This document shows, piece after piece, positions 1-46,033 of a stretch of 64,000 nt of DNA; positions within the stretch are counted from its first letter, which is position 1; every line of letters starts with the position of its first letter. The translations under genes were made by a program, and so were the position numbers. The notes under the pieces were generated by a model. The model worked only from the letters and a program-made list of their open reading frames with translations, had not been told where the DNA came from and made no database searches. This stretch comes from Salvelinus alpinus (taxonomy: Eukaryota; Chordata; Actinopteri; Salmoniformes; Salmonidae), in contig NC_092094.1 in NCBI RefSeq assembly GCF_045679555.1, positions 30,540,052 to 30,604,051 of the forward strand, given 5' to 3'.

Positions 1-611
1 TACAGTACACAAAGAGGAATCCGTTCTCCGCTGAGTCTTTCTCTGCCGCTGCTCTGCCGCGTCTCGTGCGCGTGTAGCGGTCCACCCCAGAGCGAGACCA
101 ACGGCTGTCGGTCTGTCCTGCTCTTTTTCTCTGAATGTCTCACTCTCACTGTATCGCTTCTTCATTTAACGTAACACTACAAAATGTATATATAAAGCCA
201 CATGTTATGACAGATCTATACCATATGAACAGATTAGACTATTATCAGAAGACGCTAAAAACGGTATGTTTGAATGTATGAATATTCTGTTTTTAATATG
301 AATATTGGGATTCCCAGCCGCTGGTGCATTACGTAATGTATAAGCAGTAATCACGTCATCTCTCTGGACAACGGCAAATCGCGTGATAGTAATAAAATAG
401 ATAGTTTGATAAATGAATAAACGGATGAATGGACAGCGTACACGAGCATGACTGATATTGATGGGCTGGGCTGCTTTAACGTTGTCCCAAAAGTGAATCC
501 TTCTACATCAGACACGCGCACACACGCACACCATAGCCTACTTCTCCGAGGCTGTTGTTAAAGGGCCAGCGCCCCCTTCTGTCTGTCTGTCTCGTGTAGC
601 CTCAGTCATAC
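1..611. other. non-repetitive GC-richer stretch, no gene recognised
   Basis: 1-150 is CpG-containing and could be a 5' UTR or promoter of a minus-strand gene lying to the left of the window. No ORF or splice structure can be proved. 300-600 shows nothing recognisable. Confidence 0.3.
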
Positions 612-613
612 TA

Positions 614-1600
614 CACTGAATAAAAATTTAAACGCAACATGTAAAGTGTTGGTCCCATGTTTCATGAGTTGAAATAAAAGATTGCAGACATTTTCAATAT
701 GCACAAAAGCTTATTTCTTTCAAATTGTGTGCACAAATTTGTTTGCATCCCTGTTAGTGAGCATTTCTCCTTTCCAAGATAATCCATCCACCTGACAGGT
801 GTAGCATATCAAGACGCTGATTAAACAGCATGATCATTACACAGGTGTATCTCTAAAATGTGCAGTTTTGTCACACAACACAATGCCACAGATGTCTCAA
901 GTTTTAATGGAGTGTGCAATTGGCATGCTGAATGCAGGAATGTCCACCAGAGCTGTTGCCAGAGAACTGAATGTTAATTTCTCTACCATAAGCCGCCTCC
1001 AACGTCATTTTAGAAAATTTGGCAGTACATCCAACCGGCCTCACAACTGCAGGCCTTGTGTATGGCATCATGTGGGCGAGCGGTTTGCTGATGTCAACAT
1101 TGTGAACAGAGTGCCCCATGGTGGCGGTGGGGTTATGGTATGGGCAGGCATAAGCTGAGGACAACGAACACAATTGTATTTTATGGATGGCATTTTGAAT
1201 GCACAGAGATGCACATGTTTGGGATGCTCTTGATCGACATGTACGACAGTGTGTTCCAGTTCCCAGCAAATTCCAGCAACTTCGCACACCCATTGAAGAG
1301 GAGTGGGACAACATTACACAGGCCACAATCAATAGCCTGATCAACTCTATGCGAAGGAGATGTGTCGCATTTGCATGAGGCAAATGGTGATCACACCAGG
1401 TAATGACGGATTTTCTGATCCATGCCCTTGCCTTTTTTTTTAAGGTATCTGTGACCAACAGATGCATATCTGCATTCCCAGTCATGTGAAATCCGTTTAG
1501 GGCCTAATGATTTTATTTCAATTGACTGATTTCCTTATATGAACTGTAACTCAGTAAAGTCTTTGAAATTGTTGCATGTTGCGTTTATATATTTTTTCAG
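614..1600 (+). mobile_element. Tc1-like transposon, internally deleted
   Basis: Terminal inverted repeats share AAACGCAACATG (left near 631, right near 1580), with TA on both sides (612-613 and 1601-1602). At 987 bp it is about 0.6 kb short of a full Tc1. The left ORF (868-1158) has the paired-like helix-turn-helix (MSTRAVARELNVNFSTISRL) fused by deletion to a fragment of the catalytic core ([10 protein letters not shown]). The C-terminal DLNPIE region is missing, so it is inactive. Confidence 0.85.
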
Positions 1601-1602
1601 TA

Positions 1603-2326
1603 TACTGTATATGAATTTGACTGCGCATTTATCTGTCTCCCTCTGTGTGTGTGTTAGTCTCCAGGGTATAAGAACCACAACTCCCATGAACCAGTGCTTC
1701 AGTCACATGATGGCTTTACTGATATATACTGTAGAGACAGACTGAGACAGTTGATGTAACATGACAATTCTGGTCATCATATTGTACATCACGCTACACA
1801 GAAATACAGTAGAAGAACACACAATCCAAACAACAAAAATATTTGCTGAAGCAATTTCTCGTGACCATCATTCCAAATCCTGTGTTGTGGACATTGGAAC
1901 TACGTGAGAAGCATGAAGTTCATGGCTAGCACTGAAGTAGGTAACATCTTATCACAGGGGTGTTTTTTGTAAAAACTAAATAAGAATGGTCAAAGGGGAG
2001 GACAGAAGTAGGCCTACATACAGTGTGCAGGAGTCCCTTGAACCATTTTAGAACAAAATAAGAACATCAACAAAAACACAGTAACACAAAAGATTCAAGT
2101 CAATGGCCTTACAAGAGGAGTGTGGCCTATATCTCAGACACATGGCCTGTTGTGTTGTGTTTCACCTACACTTGCTTGAGGCAAGTCTAGGATGTTCCAA
2201 TGTCATCAGTGTACGTGTGTGTGTGTGTCTGTGTGTGTTTGTGCGAGCGTGTTTCAGAGTGTTCTTAAATGTTTGGCCTCAGTGACTAGAGAGTGTTGCA
2301 ATAGAGTGTTGCTGGGTTACTGTTGA
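1603..2326 (-). other. likely 3' UTR and downstream region of the cdhr5-like gene
   Basis: No coding sequence supported. Contains a short GT-rich run near 2214-2240. No AATAAA in minus orientation was found between the stop codon and the Tc1, so the transcript end is not defined. Confidence 0.35.
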
Positions 2327-35690
<33,364 letters not shown>

Positions 35691-35869
35691 CACTACAGCC
35701 TCAACCAGACACCAGGTTCCAGTCCCAGCCCCTAGCACTGTATCTAGAACCAGACCTTCCTTAGCACAGCTCCAAGTTCCGGTCCCAGTCTCTCACACCA
35801 CCACCCCTAACCTGGAATAAGAGAAAGAGAAGTGTGGTCAAATAAAAGCCATCTTGTTGTTAAAAAACC

Positions 35870-36235
35870 AAACAGTTTTGCCACTGTCACTGAGCAATGC
35901 TAAGCTATCTATGACTAGCTAGCTGTCTGTATTTACATGGGTGTAACTTAAACGAGTGATGCTAGGCTAACTATTGCTAGCTATCTGTGCTGTATTTATT
36001 GACATACGCAAGCTGTCATTGAACAATGTTATGATAGCTACAACTAGCTGTCTGTCTGACTTAGTGGCCACTGAGCAATGCTTAGCTAACTATGGCTAGC
36101 CAGATGTCTGTATTGACATGGCTGTAACTGAAGGATGCTTGGTTAATTATGGCTAGATTGCTGTCTGTTTTGTCATGGTTGTCACCGTGACTGAGCAATG
36201 CTAGGCTAACTACCTAGCATTCGGTATTGACGTTG
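35870..36235. repeat. diverged tandem repeat upstream of the cdhr5-like start
   Basis: Four to five units of about 80-90 bp built on CACTGAGCAATGCTAAGCTA, then ACTAGCTAGCTGTCTGTATT. It lies 180-550 bp upstream of the start codon, within the likely promoter or 5' region. Confidence 0.75.
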
Positions 36236-36880
36236 CTTGGTTGTCTGTGGGCTCGTGGCCTCAGTGTCCCTCACCTTTTCACATTACACTTTATTTAGTG
36301 TGGTTACTTTGCTTTACTTTACAAATTAGCATTGGCCAAATTGGGATTCCTGGTCCTGCTTCTCTAACCAAGTTAAGGTCTTTACTAGTGTTAATTGATT
36401 AAAAACAAAAAACTATGTTTTAAGTGAGAAGTAGGCATTGGTCTTAAGCCGAAAAAGAAAGGAAATTCACGAGCATCACAATGCCTACTCCACCCATGCT
36501 CTACCAATGTTTTCCAGCACACAGCCTTGACCGACTACAGTAGCTATGTTGGTCTATTGTACTTCAAACAAGTCGCTTAGGATTTAAACCTTCTCAAACA
36601 GCCTAATTCATATTCATATTGTAGGGGGTCCCAAAATAATGTGATTTGTACCGCATGCAAGTTAAAGTATTGGATTCTTCACATACCACACTAATCCAAC
36701 TCCACTACCTTTTCAAGCTTTTTTATTATATGAAAACAAGCCTTGCTTTTATATTTACAAGACCATCAAGCTTGATTTATCGAGATGTTTGTCTTGTAGT
36801 GATGTGGTGCCTGCCTGTATTTGCCTAAACCTTTTTATTTAGTCATTGAGAGTAACATATTATTTCATCTATTTGTCATA
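36236..36880. other. non-repetitive sequence upstream of cdhr5-like
   Basis: No ORF, RNA gene or known repeat recognised. It could include distal promoter sequence for the minus-strand gene. Confidence 0.35.
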
Positions 36881-37525
36881 AGAAACTAGCTCCCTGGTAT
36901 ATAGAAAATACTCGAGCCCTAAAGCAAACTTCCAGAAAATTGGAACGGAAATGGCGCTACACCAAACTGGAAGTCTTCCTACTAGCTTGGAAAGACAGTA
37001 CCGTGCAGTACCGAACAGAACTCACTGCTGCTCGATCATCCTGTAATTGAGGAAAATAAGAACAATCCAACATTTTTTTTTGATACTGTCGCAAAGCTAA
37101 CTAAAAAGCAGCATTCCCCAAGAGAGGATGGCTTTCACTTCAGCAGTGATAAATTCATGAACTTCTTTGACGAAAAGACCATGATCCTTAGAATGCAAAT
37201 TACGGACTCCTTTTTAAATCAGCGTATTTCTCCAAAGCTCAGTTGTCCTGAGTATGCACAACACTGCCAGGACCTAGGATCAAGGGAGACACTTAAGTTT
37301 TTAATACGATATCTCTTGACACATTGATGAAAATAATCATGGCCTATAAACCTTCAAGCTGCATACTGGACCCTATTCAAACTAAACTACTGAAAGAGCT
37401 GCTTCCTGTGCTTGGCCCTCCTATGTTGAACATAATAAATGGCTCCCTATCCACCGGATGTGTACCAAACTTACTAAAAGTGGCAGTAATAAAGCCTCTC
37501 CTGAAAAAGCCAAACCTTGACCCAG

Positions 37526-37790
37526 TGTTACGCTCGTCGTTTGAAGGAGGCGACCAAGGTGCAGCGTGGTAGGTGAACATCTTACTTTTATTAAAATGAA
37601 CAACAAAATACAAAACGAACGTAAGTATGCCTAAGTATGATCCCCAATCAGAGACAACGATAGACAGCTGCCTCTGATTGGGAACCATACCCGGCCAACA
37701 AAGAAATAGAACACATTGATTGCCCACCCTACTCACACCCTGACCTAACCAAATAGAGAATTAAAAGGATCTCTAGGTCAAGGCGTGACA
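37526..37790 (-). mobile_element. solo LTR (265 bp), target duplication CCCAG
   Basis: TGTTACGCTCGTCGTTTGAA ... CAAGGCGTGACA, flanked by CCCAG at 37521-37525 and 37791-37795. Related to the LTR at 42366 and the one at 50466 (shared CAATCAGAGACAACGA block). Confidence 0.92.
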
Positions 37791-38135
37791 CCCAGAAAAT
37801 ATAAAAAACTATCGGCCTATATCGAATCTCCCATTCCTCTCTAATTGTTTTTGAAAAAGCTGTTGCGCAGCAACTCACTGCCTTCCTGAAGACAAACAAT
37901 GTATACAAAACACTTCAGTCTGGTTTTAAACCCCATCATAGCACTGAGACTGCACTTGTGAAGGTGGTAAATTACCTTTTAATGGCGTCAGACCAAGGCT
38001 CTGTGTCGGTCCTTGTCCTCCTAGACCTTAGCGCTGCTTTTGATACCATCGATCACCACATTCTTTTGGAGAGATTGGAAACCCAAATTGGTCTACAAGG
38101 ACAAGCTCTGGCCTGGTTTGTCCTCTGACAAATGA

Positions 38136-38687
<552 letters not shown>

Positions 38688-40069
38688 CATAATGTTAACT
38701 TTCACTGCTATGCGGATGACACACATCTGTACATTTGATGAAACATGGTGAAGCCCCAAAATTGCCCTCTCTGGAAGCCTGTGTTTCAGACATAAGGAAG
38801 TGGATGGCGGCAAATGTTCTACTTTTAAACTCGGACAAAACAGAGATGCTTGTTCTAGGTCCCAAGAAACAAAGAGATCTTTTGTTGAATCTGATAATTA
38901 ATCTTGATGGTTGTACAGCCCTCACAAATAAAACTGTGAAGGACCTCAGCGTTACTCTGGATCCTGATCTCTCTTTTGACGAACACATCAAGACTCTTTC
39001 AAGGACATCTGTTTTCCCTCTATGTAACATTGCAGAAACTTTCTGTCGAAAAAGAATGCAGAAAAATGCTTTTGTCACTTCTAGATTAGACTACTGCAAT
39101 GCTCTACTTTCCAGCTACCTGGAAAAAGCACTAAATAAACTTCAGTTAGTGCTAAACATGGCTGCTAGAATCTTGACTAGAACCCAAAAATGTCATATTA
39201 CTCCAGTGCTAGCCTCTCTACACTGGCTTCCTGTTAAGGCTAGGGCTGATTTCAAGGTTTTACTGCTAAAGCTACAAAGCATTACATGGGCTTGCTCCAC
39301 CTATCTTTCAGATTTGATCCTGCCGTACATTCCTACACGTACGCTACGGTCACAAGATGCAGGCCTCCTTGCTGTCCCTAGAATTTCTAAGCAAACAGCT
39401 GGAGGCAGGGCTTTCTCCTATAGAGCTACATTTTTATGGAATGGTCTGCCTATCTATGTGAGAGACGCAGACTCGCTCTCGTCCTTTAAGTCATTATCTC
39501 TTCAGTAGGTCCTATGATTGAGTGTAGTCTGGCCAAGGAGTGTGAAGGTGAACGGAAAGGCACTGGAGCAACGAACCACACTTGCTGTCTCTGCCTGGCC
39601 AGTTCCCCTCTCTCCACTGGGATTCTCTGCCTCAAACCCAATTACGGGGGCTGAGTCACTGGCTTACTGGTGCTCTTCCATGCTGTCCCTAGGAGGGGTG
39701 CGTCACTTGAGTGGTTTGAGTCACTGACGTGATCTTCCTGTCCAGGTTGGCGCCCCCCTTGGGTTTGTGCCATGGGGGAGATCTTCTTGGGCTATACTCG
39801 GCCTTGTCTCAGGATAGTAAGTTGGTGGTTGAAGATATCCCTCTAGTGATGTGGAGGCTGTGCTTTGGCAAAGAGGGTGGGGTTATATCCTGCCTGTTTG
39901 GCTCTGTCCGGGGGTATTGTCGGACGGGGCCACAGTGTCTCCCGACCCCTCCTGTCTCAGCCTCCAGTATTTATGCTGCAATAGTTTATGTGTCTAGGGG
40001 CTAGGGTCAGTCTGTTATATCTGGATAATTTCTCCTGTCTTATCTGGTGACCTGTGTGAATTTAAGTAT

Positions 40070-40174
<105 letters not shown>

Positions 40175-40469
40175 TTCTCTCGGAGGACCTGAGCCCTAGG
40201 GCCATGCCTCAGGACCATCTGGCCTGATGACTCCTTGCTGTCCCCAGTCCACCTGGTCGTGCTGCTGCTCCAGTTTCAACTGTTCTGCCTGCGGCTATGG
40301 AACCCTGACCTGTTCACCGGACGTGCTACCGTGTCCCAGACCTGCTGTTTTCAACTCTCTAGAGACAGCAAGTGGGGTAGAGATGCTCTGAATGATCGGC
40401 TATGAAAAGCCAAATGACATTTACTCTTGAGGTGCTGACCTGTTGCACCCTCTACAACCATTGTGAGTA

Positions 40470-41146
40470 CAGTGATCCCTCGCCACTTCGCGGTTCACTT
40501 ATCGCGGATTCGCTATTTCGCGGATTTTCATAATGCATTTTTTATTTTTTTTTGGTGCATTGTGCTCTGCATTCTGATTCGCTAAAAACTCACTCCCGCT
40601 TCTTGTATCAAAACATGCTACGAATTGTGCTATCATTTTGTCGTCTCGTGCAGTTATGTGTACGTACATAAAACAGCTTGGCAAATTTACATTAAGTTGG
40701 CCAGGAAGGAAGGAAGGACTAACGCTTGGTCGCTTAGCAACCATGGTGCGAATGGCCACTGAACTTAAGCGAGTAGCTGAGGAATGGGACCCTTTGATGA
40801 GCCGTTCATTACAGTTCTCCAACGTAATCGATGGTGGCATGTCGGTGTACAAGGATCTTTTTGCAAAGAAGAAAAAAGAGCGACAACAGCTGCCTATCAC
40901 TATGCTCTTCTCCCGAACAAACACACCTGCACCGCGGGCTTCAGAAGAAGAGAACACTGCAGAGCGCAGTCAGGATGCAGCGGCCCAGTCTGAAGAGCAG
41001 TGAAACGGCCTACACGTGAGTCACTGTATTTGTATACATGTAATAGTTGCTAATTGTAAAAAAAAAAGAAGTTTTCTATTTCGCGGATTTCACTTATCGC
41101 GGGTCATTTTCGGAACGTAACCCCCGCGATAAACGAGGGATTACTG
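40470..41146 (+). mobile_element. pogo/Tigger-like transposon remnant, 677 bp
   Basis: Terminal repeats CAGTGATCCCTCGCCACTTC and, inverted, CAGTAATCCCTCGTTTATCG, with TA on both sides (40468, 41147). The internal ORF at 40638-41003 ends in a Lys-rich tail (YKDLFAKKKKERQQLPITM) like the C terminus of Tigger/Jerky transposases. The DDE core is deleted. The LINE 3' UTR continues on both sides. Confidence 0.85.
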
Positions 41147-41383
41147 TATTATTATCTGACCCTGCTGGTCATCTATGAACATTTGAACATCTTGGCCATG
41201 TACTGTTATAATCTCCACCCGGCACAGCCAGAAGAGTATTGGCCACCCCTCATAGACTGTTTCCTCTAGGTTTCTTCCTAGGTTCTGGCCTTTCTAGTGA
41301 GTTTTTCCTAGCCACCGTGCTTCTACACCTGCATTGCTTGCTGTTTGGGGTTTTAGGCTGGGTTTCTGTACAGCACTTTGTGT

Positions 41384-42258
41384 AACTTGGGTCAAACATT
41401 TTAGTTAGCCTTCCACAAGCTTCCCACAGTAAGTTGGGTGAATTTTGGCCCATTCCTCCTGACAGAGCTGGGGTAACTGATTGTTTTGTAGGCCTCCTTG
41501 CTCGCACACACTTTTTCAGTTCTGCCCACAAATTTTCTATGGGATTGAGGTCAGGGCTTTGCGATGGCCACTCCAATACCTTGACTTTGTTGTCCTTAAG
41601 CCATTTTGCCACAGCTTTGGAAGAATGCTTGGGGTCATTGTCCATTTGGTCATTGCCACCCCCGTGCTTCATGATTGGGATGGTGTTCTTCGGCTTGCAA
41701 GCATCCCCTTTTTCCTCCAAACATAAAGATCGTCATTATGGCCAAACAGTTCTATTTTTATTTCATCAGACCAGAGGACATTTCTCCAAAAAGTACAATC
41801 TTTGTCCACATGTACAGTTGCAATCCGTTGTCTGGCTTTTTTATGGTGGTTTTGGAGCAGTGGCTTCTTCCTTGCTGAGCGGCCTTTCAGGTTATGTCGA
41901 TATAGGACTTGTTTTACTGTGGATATAGATACTTTTGTACCTGTTTCCTCCAGCATCTTCACAAGGTCCTTTGCTATTGTTCTGGGATTGATTTGCACTT
42001 TTCGCACCAAAGTACGTTCCAAGCTGCTTAAAGGCACAGTCAACTTAGTGTATGTAAACTTCTGACCCACTAGAATTGTGATACAGTGAATTATAAGTGA
42101 AGTAATCTGTCTGTAAACAATTGTTGGAAAAATGACTTGTGTCATTTACAAAGTAGATGTCCTAACCGACTTGCCAAAACCTGAAATTTGTGGAGTGGTT
42201 GAAAAATGAGTTTTAATGACTCCAACCTAAGTGTATGTTAACCTCCGACTTCAACTGT
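41384..42258 (-). mobile_element. Tc1 (Sleeping Beauty-related family) fragment
   Basis: Only the right terminal region remains (GTCAGAAGTTTACATACACT inverted near 42050; outer end AAGTCGGAGGTTAACATAC inverted near 42240). On the minus strand: [42 protein letters not shown]. The left terminus is missing and about 100 bp are deleted near 41649. Inactive. Confidence 0.88.
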
Positions 42259-42365
42259 ATACTTTAAAGGTCTATAGAGCCTGACTGCATTCCTGATTTC
42301 TTTAACTGTTAGCTTACCTGTGTAATGCTGACATAAGCTCAGAAACACTTGTTTTGCAAACATGG

Positions 42366-42707
42366 TGTCACGCCCTGACCGTAGAGATCTTTTTATTCTC
42401 TATGTTTGGTTGGTCAGGGTGTGACTCGGGTGGGAAACTCTATGTTCTGTGTTTCTATGTTTTGGCTGGGTATGGTTCTCAATCAGGGACAGCTGTCTAT
42501 CGTTGTCTCTGATTGGGAATCATACTTAGGCAGCCTTTTTTCATTTTGTATTTTGTGGGTAGTTGTCTTTGTTAGTGGCCTGTATAGCCCTAGTAAGCTT
42601 CACGTTCGTTTTTGGTGTTTCTTGTTGGCAACATTCTTAATCAAGAAAAATGTACGCTTACGACGCTGCACCTTGGTCCGGTCATTTCCCTGACGACGTT
42701 CGTGACA
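42366..42707 (+). mobile_element. solo LTR (342 bp), target duplication CATGG
   Basis: TGTCACGCCCTGACCGTAGA ... GACGACGTTCGTGACA, flanked by CATGG at 42361-42365 and 42708-42712. Confidence 0.92.
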
Positions 42708-42892
42708 CATGGTCCTGTTTAATCAATTATTGTGCTGATCAATTGGCAGTTTATTACCTCTGTCAAGTGAATATGTTTCTTAAAGTTGTATTTATTTTTT
42801 CAAAAAAGATGGTGATGCAACAATAATAAACATTCACAATAGGCCTATATCTAAAAATACCTACAGCCTAATGATATACAGTATGTCAAACC

Positions 42893-43398
42893 AAATCAAA
42901 TTATATTTGTCACATGCACCGAATTCAACAGGTGTAGACCTGACAGTGAAATGCTTACTTACAAGCCCTTAACCAACCATGCAGTTTTAAGAAAATCCTT
43001 TAAAAAAAAGTTAAAGATAAGAATAACAAATAATTCAGGAGCAGCAGTAAATAATAATAGGGGGCTATATACAGGGGTACCGGTACGGAGTCAATGTGTC
43101 AATGTGCGCGGGCACCGGTGTCGAGGTAATTGAGGTAATTATGTACATGTAGGTAGACTTATTAAAGTGTCTATGCATAGATAATAATAGAGAGTAGCAG
43201 CAGCGTGGGGGGGGGGCAATGCAAATAGTCTGGGTAGCCATTTGATTAGCTGTTCAGGAGTCATATGGCTTGGGGGTAGAAGCTGTTTAGAAGCCTCTTG
43301 GACCTAGACTTGGTGCTCTGGTACCGCTTGCCGTGCGGTAGCAGAGAGAACTATTTTTAGGGCCTTCCTCTGACACCGCCTGGTATAGAGGTCCTATA
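42893..43398 (-). mobile_element. Rex1-like LINE 3' end fragment, antisense
   Basis: Reads on the minus strand as the RT ORF end and 3' UTR: CAAGCCATATGACTCCTGAA, GTACCGGTACCCCTGTATAT, ending with ATTTGATTTGG-like tail at 42893. Short and non-coding now. Confidence 0.7.
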
Positions 43399-43503
43399 AA
43401 TATTGGGGCCAATGTGTGACACTGGGATCAAAATATCTAAATGGTTTGAAACAAAAATGAAAAGGATTTTCATGCAGTACTTAGAGGAATAAAAGTGAAT
43501 ATA

Positions 43504-45360
43504 CACTATATTTACAAAAGTATGTGTACACCCCTTCAAATTAATGGATTCAGCTATTTCAGTGACACCTGTTGCTAACAGGTGTATAAAATTGATCACA
43601 CATCCATGCAATCTCCATAGACAAACATTGGCAGTAGAATGGTCTTACTGAAGAGCTCAGTGACTTTTAACATGGCACTGTCATTGAATGCCACCTTTCC
43701 AACAAGTCAGTTTGTCAAATTTCTGCCCTGCTAGAGCTGCCCCAGTCAACTATAAGTGCTGGTATTGAGACGTGAAACGTCTAGGAGCAACAACGGCTCA
43801 GCCATGAAGTGGTAGGCTCCACAAGCTCACAGAACGCATTGCTCGTAAAAGCGCATAGCTTGTAAAAATCATCTGTCCTCGGTTGCAGCACTCACTACCG
43901 AGTTCCAAACTGCCTCTGCAAGCAACGTCAGCACAGTAACTGTTTGTTGGGAGCTTCATGAAATGGGTTTCCATGGCCGAGCAGCCACACACAAGCCTTA
44001 CATGCTGACCACACCGCTCGTGTCGCGTGCACGAGCGTTGCAAAATAAATGTATACATACATGTTATTCAATCATTGCGTCCACACTGCTCGCATGCTTC
44101 AGCGACCGTCTGCGCGGCCAGGCGCTAAAATATAAATAGGTTCTATTTGTGATGCTCATACACGCTGTAAGTCTGGCCTCTCCCATCTCCTCATTGATAT
44201 TTAGAAGCATATACCCACGTGGGTGATTGAAAGATGAACTGATGTCCACACTCCAGTCGGTTGCAGTAATGCAGCGTAAAGTTGGTTGCCAACCGCCATA
44301 TAAAGTCCAAAGAAGTAAAAAAAATAAGCCTGAGGAAGGAGGAGAGATGACTAGAAAGGAATTTGGTTTACCGTTTTTATCTGTGGATTAATTGTGGGAG
44401 TAGAGGCCCTTGTGCATTTCAGGTAAAATAACAACCCAATGTTTATATCCCAGGACAAATTAGCTAGCAACAGCAAGCTAGCTAGCTAAATTGCCATAAA
44501 TGTTTAAGGCTTTTCGACCTGTCCTCAAATTAATATAATTGGTTCAGAATTTGTTATGATATTTCATCCTGTGTGTCCTGATCGTGTCTGGTGTGGGGGT
44601 ACAGGATCAACATGCGCGCATTAGCGCATGCCGGCGCACCCGCCGCAAACGGTTTGATCCACATGTAAGATCACCATGAGAAATGCCAAGTGTAGGCTGG
44701 AGTGGAGTAAAGCTAGCAGCCATTGGATTCTGGAGCAGTGGAAACACGGTTCTCTGGAGTGATGAATCACACTTCACTATCTGGCAGTCCAACTGACAAA
44801 TCTGGGTTTGGCAAATGCCAGGAGAAAGCTACCTGTAAAGTTTGGGGGAGGAGGAATAATGGTCTGGGGCTGGTTTTCATGGTTCGGGCTAGGCCCCTTA
44901 GTTCCAGTGAAGGGAAATAATAACGCTACAGCATACAATTACATTTTAGACGATTCTGTGCTTCCAAATTTGTGGCAACAGTTTGGGTAAGGCTCTTTCA
45001 TGTTTCAGCATGACAATGCCCCCATGCACAAAGCGAGATCCATACAGAAACGGTTTGTAGAGATCGGTGTCGAAGAACTTGACTGGCCTGCACAGAGCTC
45101 TGACCTCAACCCCATCGAACACCTTTGGGATGAATTGGAACCCCGACTGCGAGCCAGGTCTAATTGCCCAAAATCACTACCCGACCTCACTTATGCTCTT
45201 GTGGCTGAATTGAAGCAAGTCCCTGCAGCAATGTTCCAACATCTAGTGGAAAGCCTTCCCAGAAGAGTGGAGACTGTTATAGCAGCAAAGGGGGGTCCAA
45301 CTCCATATTAATGCCCATGATTTTGGAGTGAGATGTTCGATGAGCAGGTGTTCACATACC
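43504..45360 (+). mobile_element. Tc1-like transposon (CACTATATTTACAAAAGTATG family) with a MITE inside
   Basis: Left terminus after TA at 43502. The right terminal repeat is missing (ends near 45360 at GGTGTTCACATACC). Transposase remnants on plus: [18 protein letters not shown] near 44760, [17 protein letters not shown] near 44850, then 45000-45311 with QHDNAP (second Asp) and SSDLNPIEHLWDELE (Asp-34-Glu type region). Frameshifts and the MITE inactivate it. Confidence 0.87.
44000..44661. mobile_element. MITE inserted at TA within the Tc1
   Basis: The Tc1 reads CAAGCCT/TA ... TA/AGATCACC around it. Ends CATGCTGACCACACCG and, inverted, CATGTGGATCAAACCG. Inner GC-rich arms (ACACCGCTCGTGTCGCG) and AGCTAGC runs; no ORF. 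The superfamily is uncertain; TA duplication suggests Tc1/mariner-like mobilisation. Confidence 0.65.
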
Positions 45361-46033
45361 AAAATCAGGTTACTTTTATAATGTAGGGATTTGTATGGAA
45401 AGCCAAGGTGAAGCCAACATTAGATGTTGTTTCCCTCATAATAACCACATGTGGTTTTACTGCAACAGAGTAGCGCAACAACCTTCAATTGAAGCAGCAG
45501 GAAACAAACTAAAGTGGGCACATCTCTGACAAAAACGGATAAAAATGAAATCACAGATAATTATAAGAGAGCAGGAGAACCTATAAATTGGTTACAATAA
45601 TTACAATAACTTTTCAAGCACCAAATTGAGGAAATGTCTGATTTTCAAGGTAGGCCTATTTCGGTACTTGCATTTCTGAGCTCCAAGTTCAAGTAGGCTA
45701 CTTCAAGCTCCTTGTATTGTCTAAAATAGCATGGAAAACATAATACATTTGTCATGTTATTTCATTACCAGACCATATTGTGAATAAGCTATGTAATTTG
45801 TTGTCATTATATCCAGAATATTGAATTAATAGGAATAGCGTTGGGTGTTGGGCTATCCTATCCTGCACACAGTAAACTCTTTGTCCAATCAGAGCGACAA
45901 AAAAACATACAGTATGAAAACATGAAGTCATTACATTTCTCTGTTAAATCTAACAACACCCTGTCGTAAATCAAGCAGACAAAAACAGATAATCAACATC
46001 AATTGCGAGATATTAGATCCCATGTGGATCCAG
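45361..46033. other. intergenic AT-rich sequence
   Basis: No gene or repeat recognised. Confidence 0.4.
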
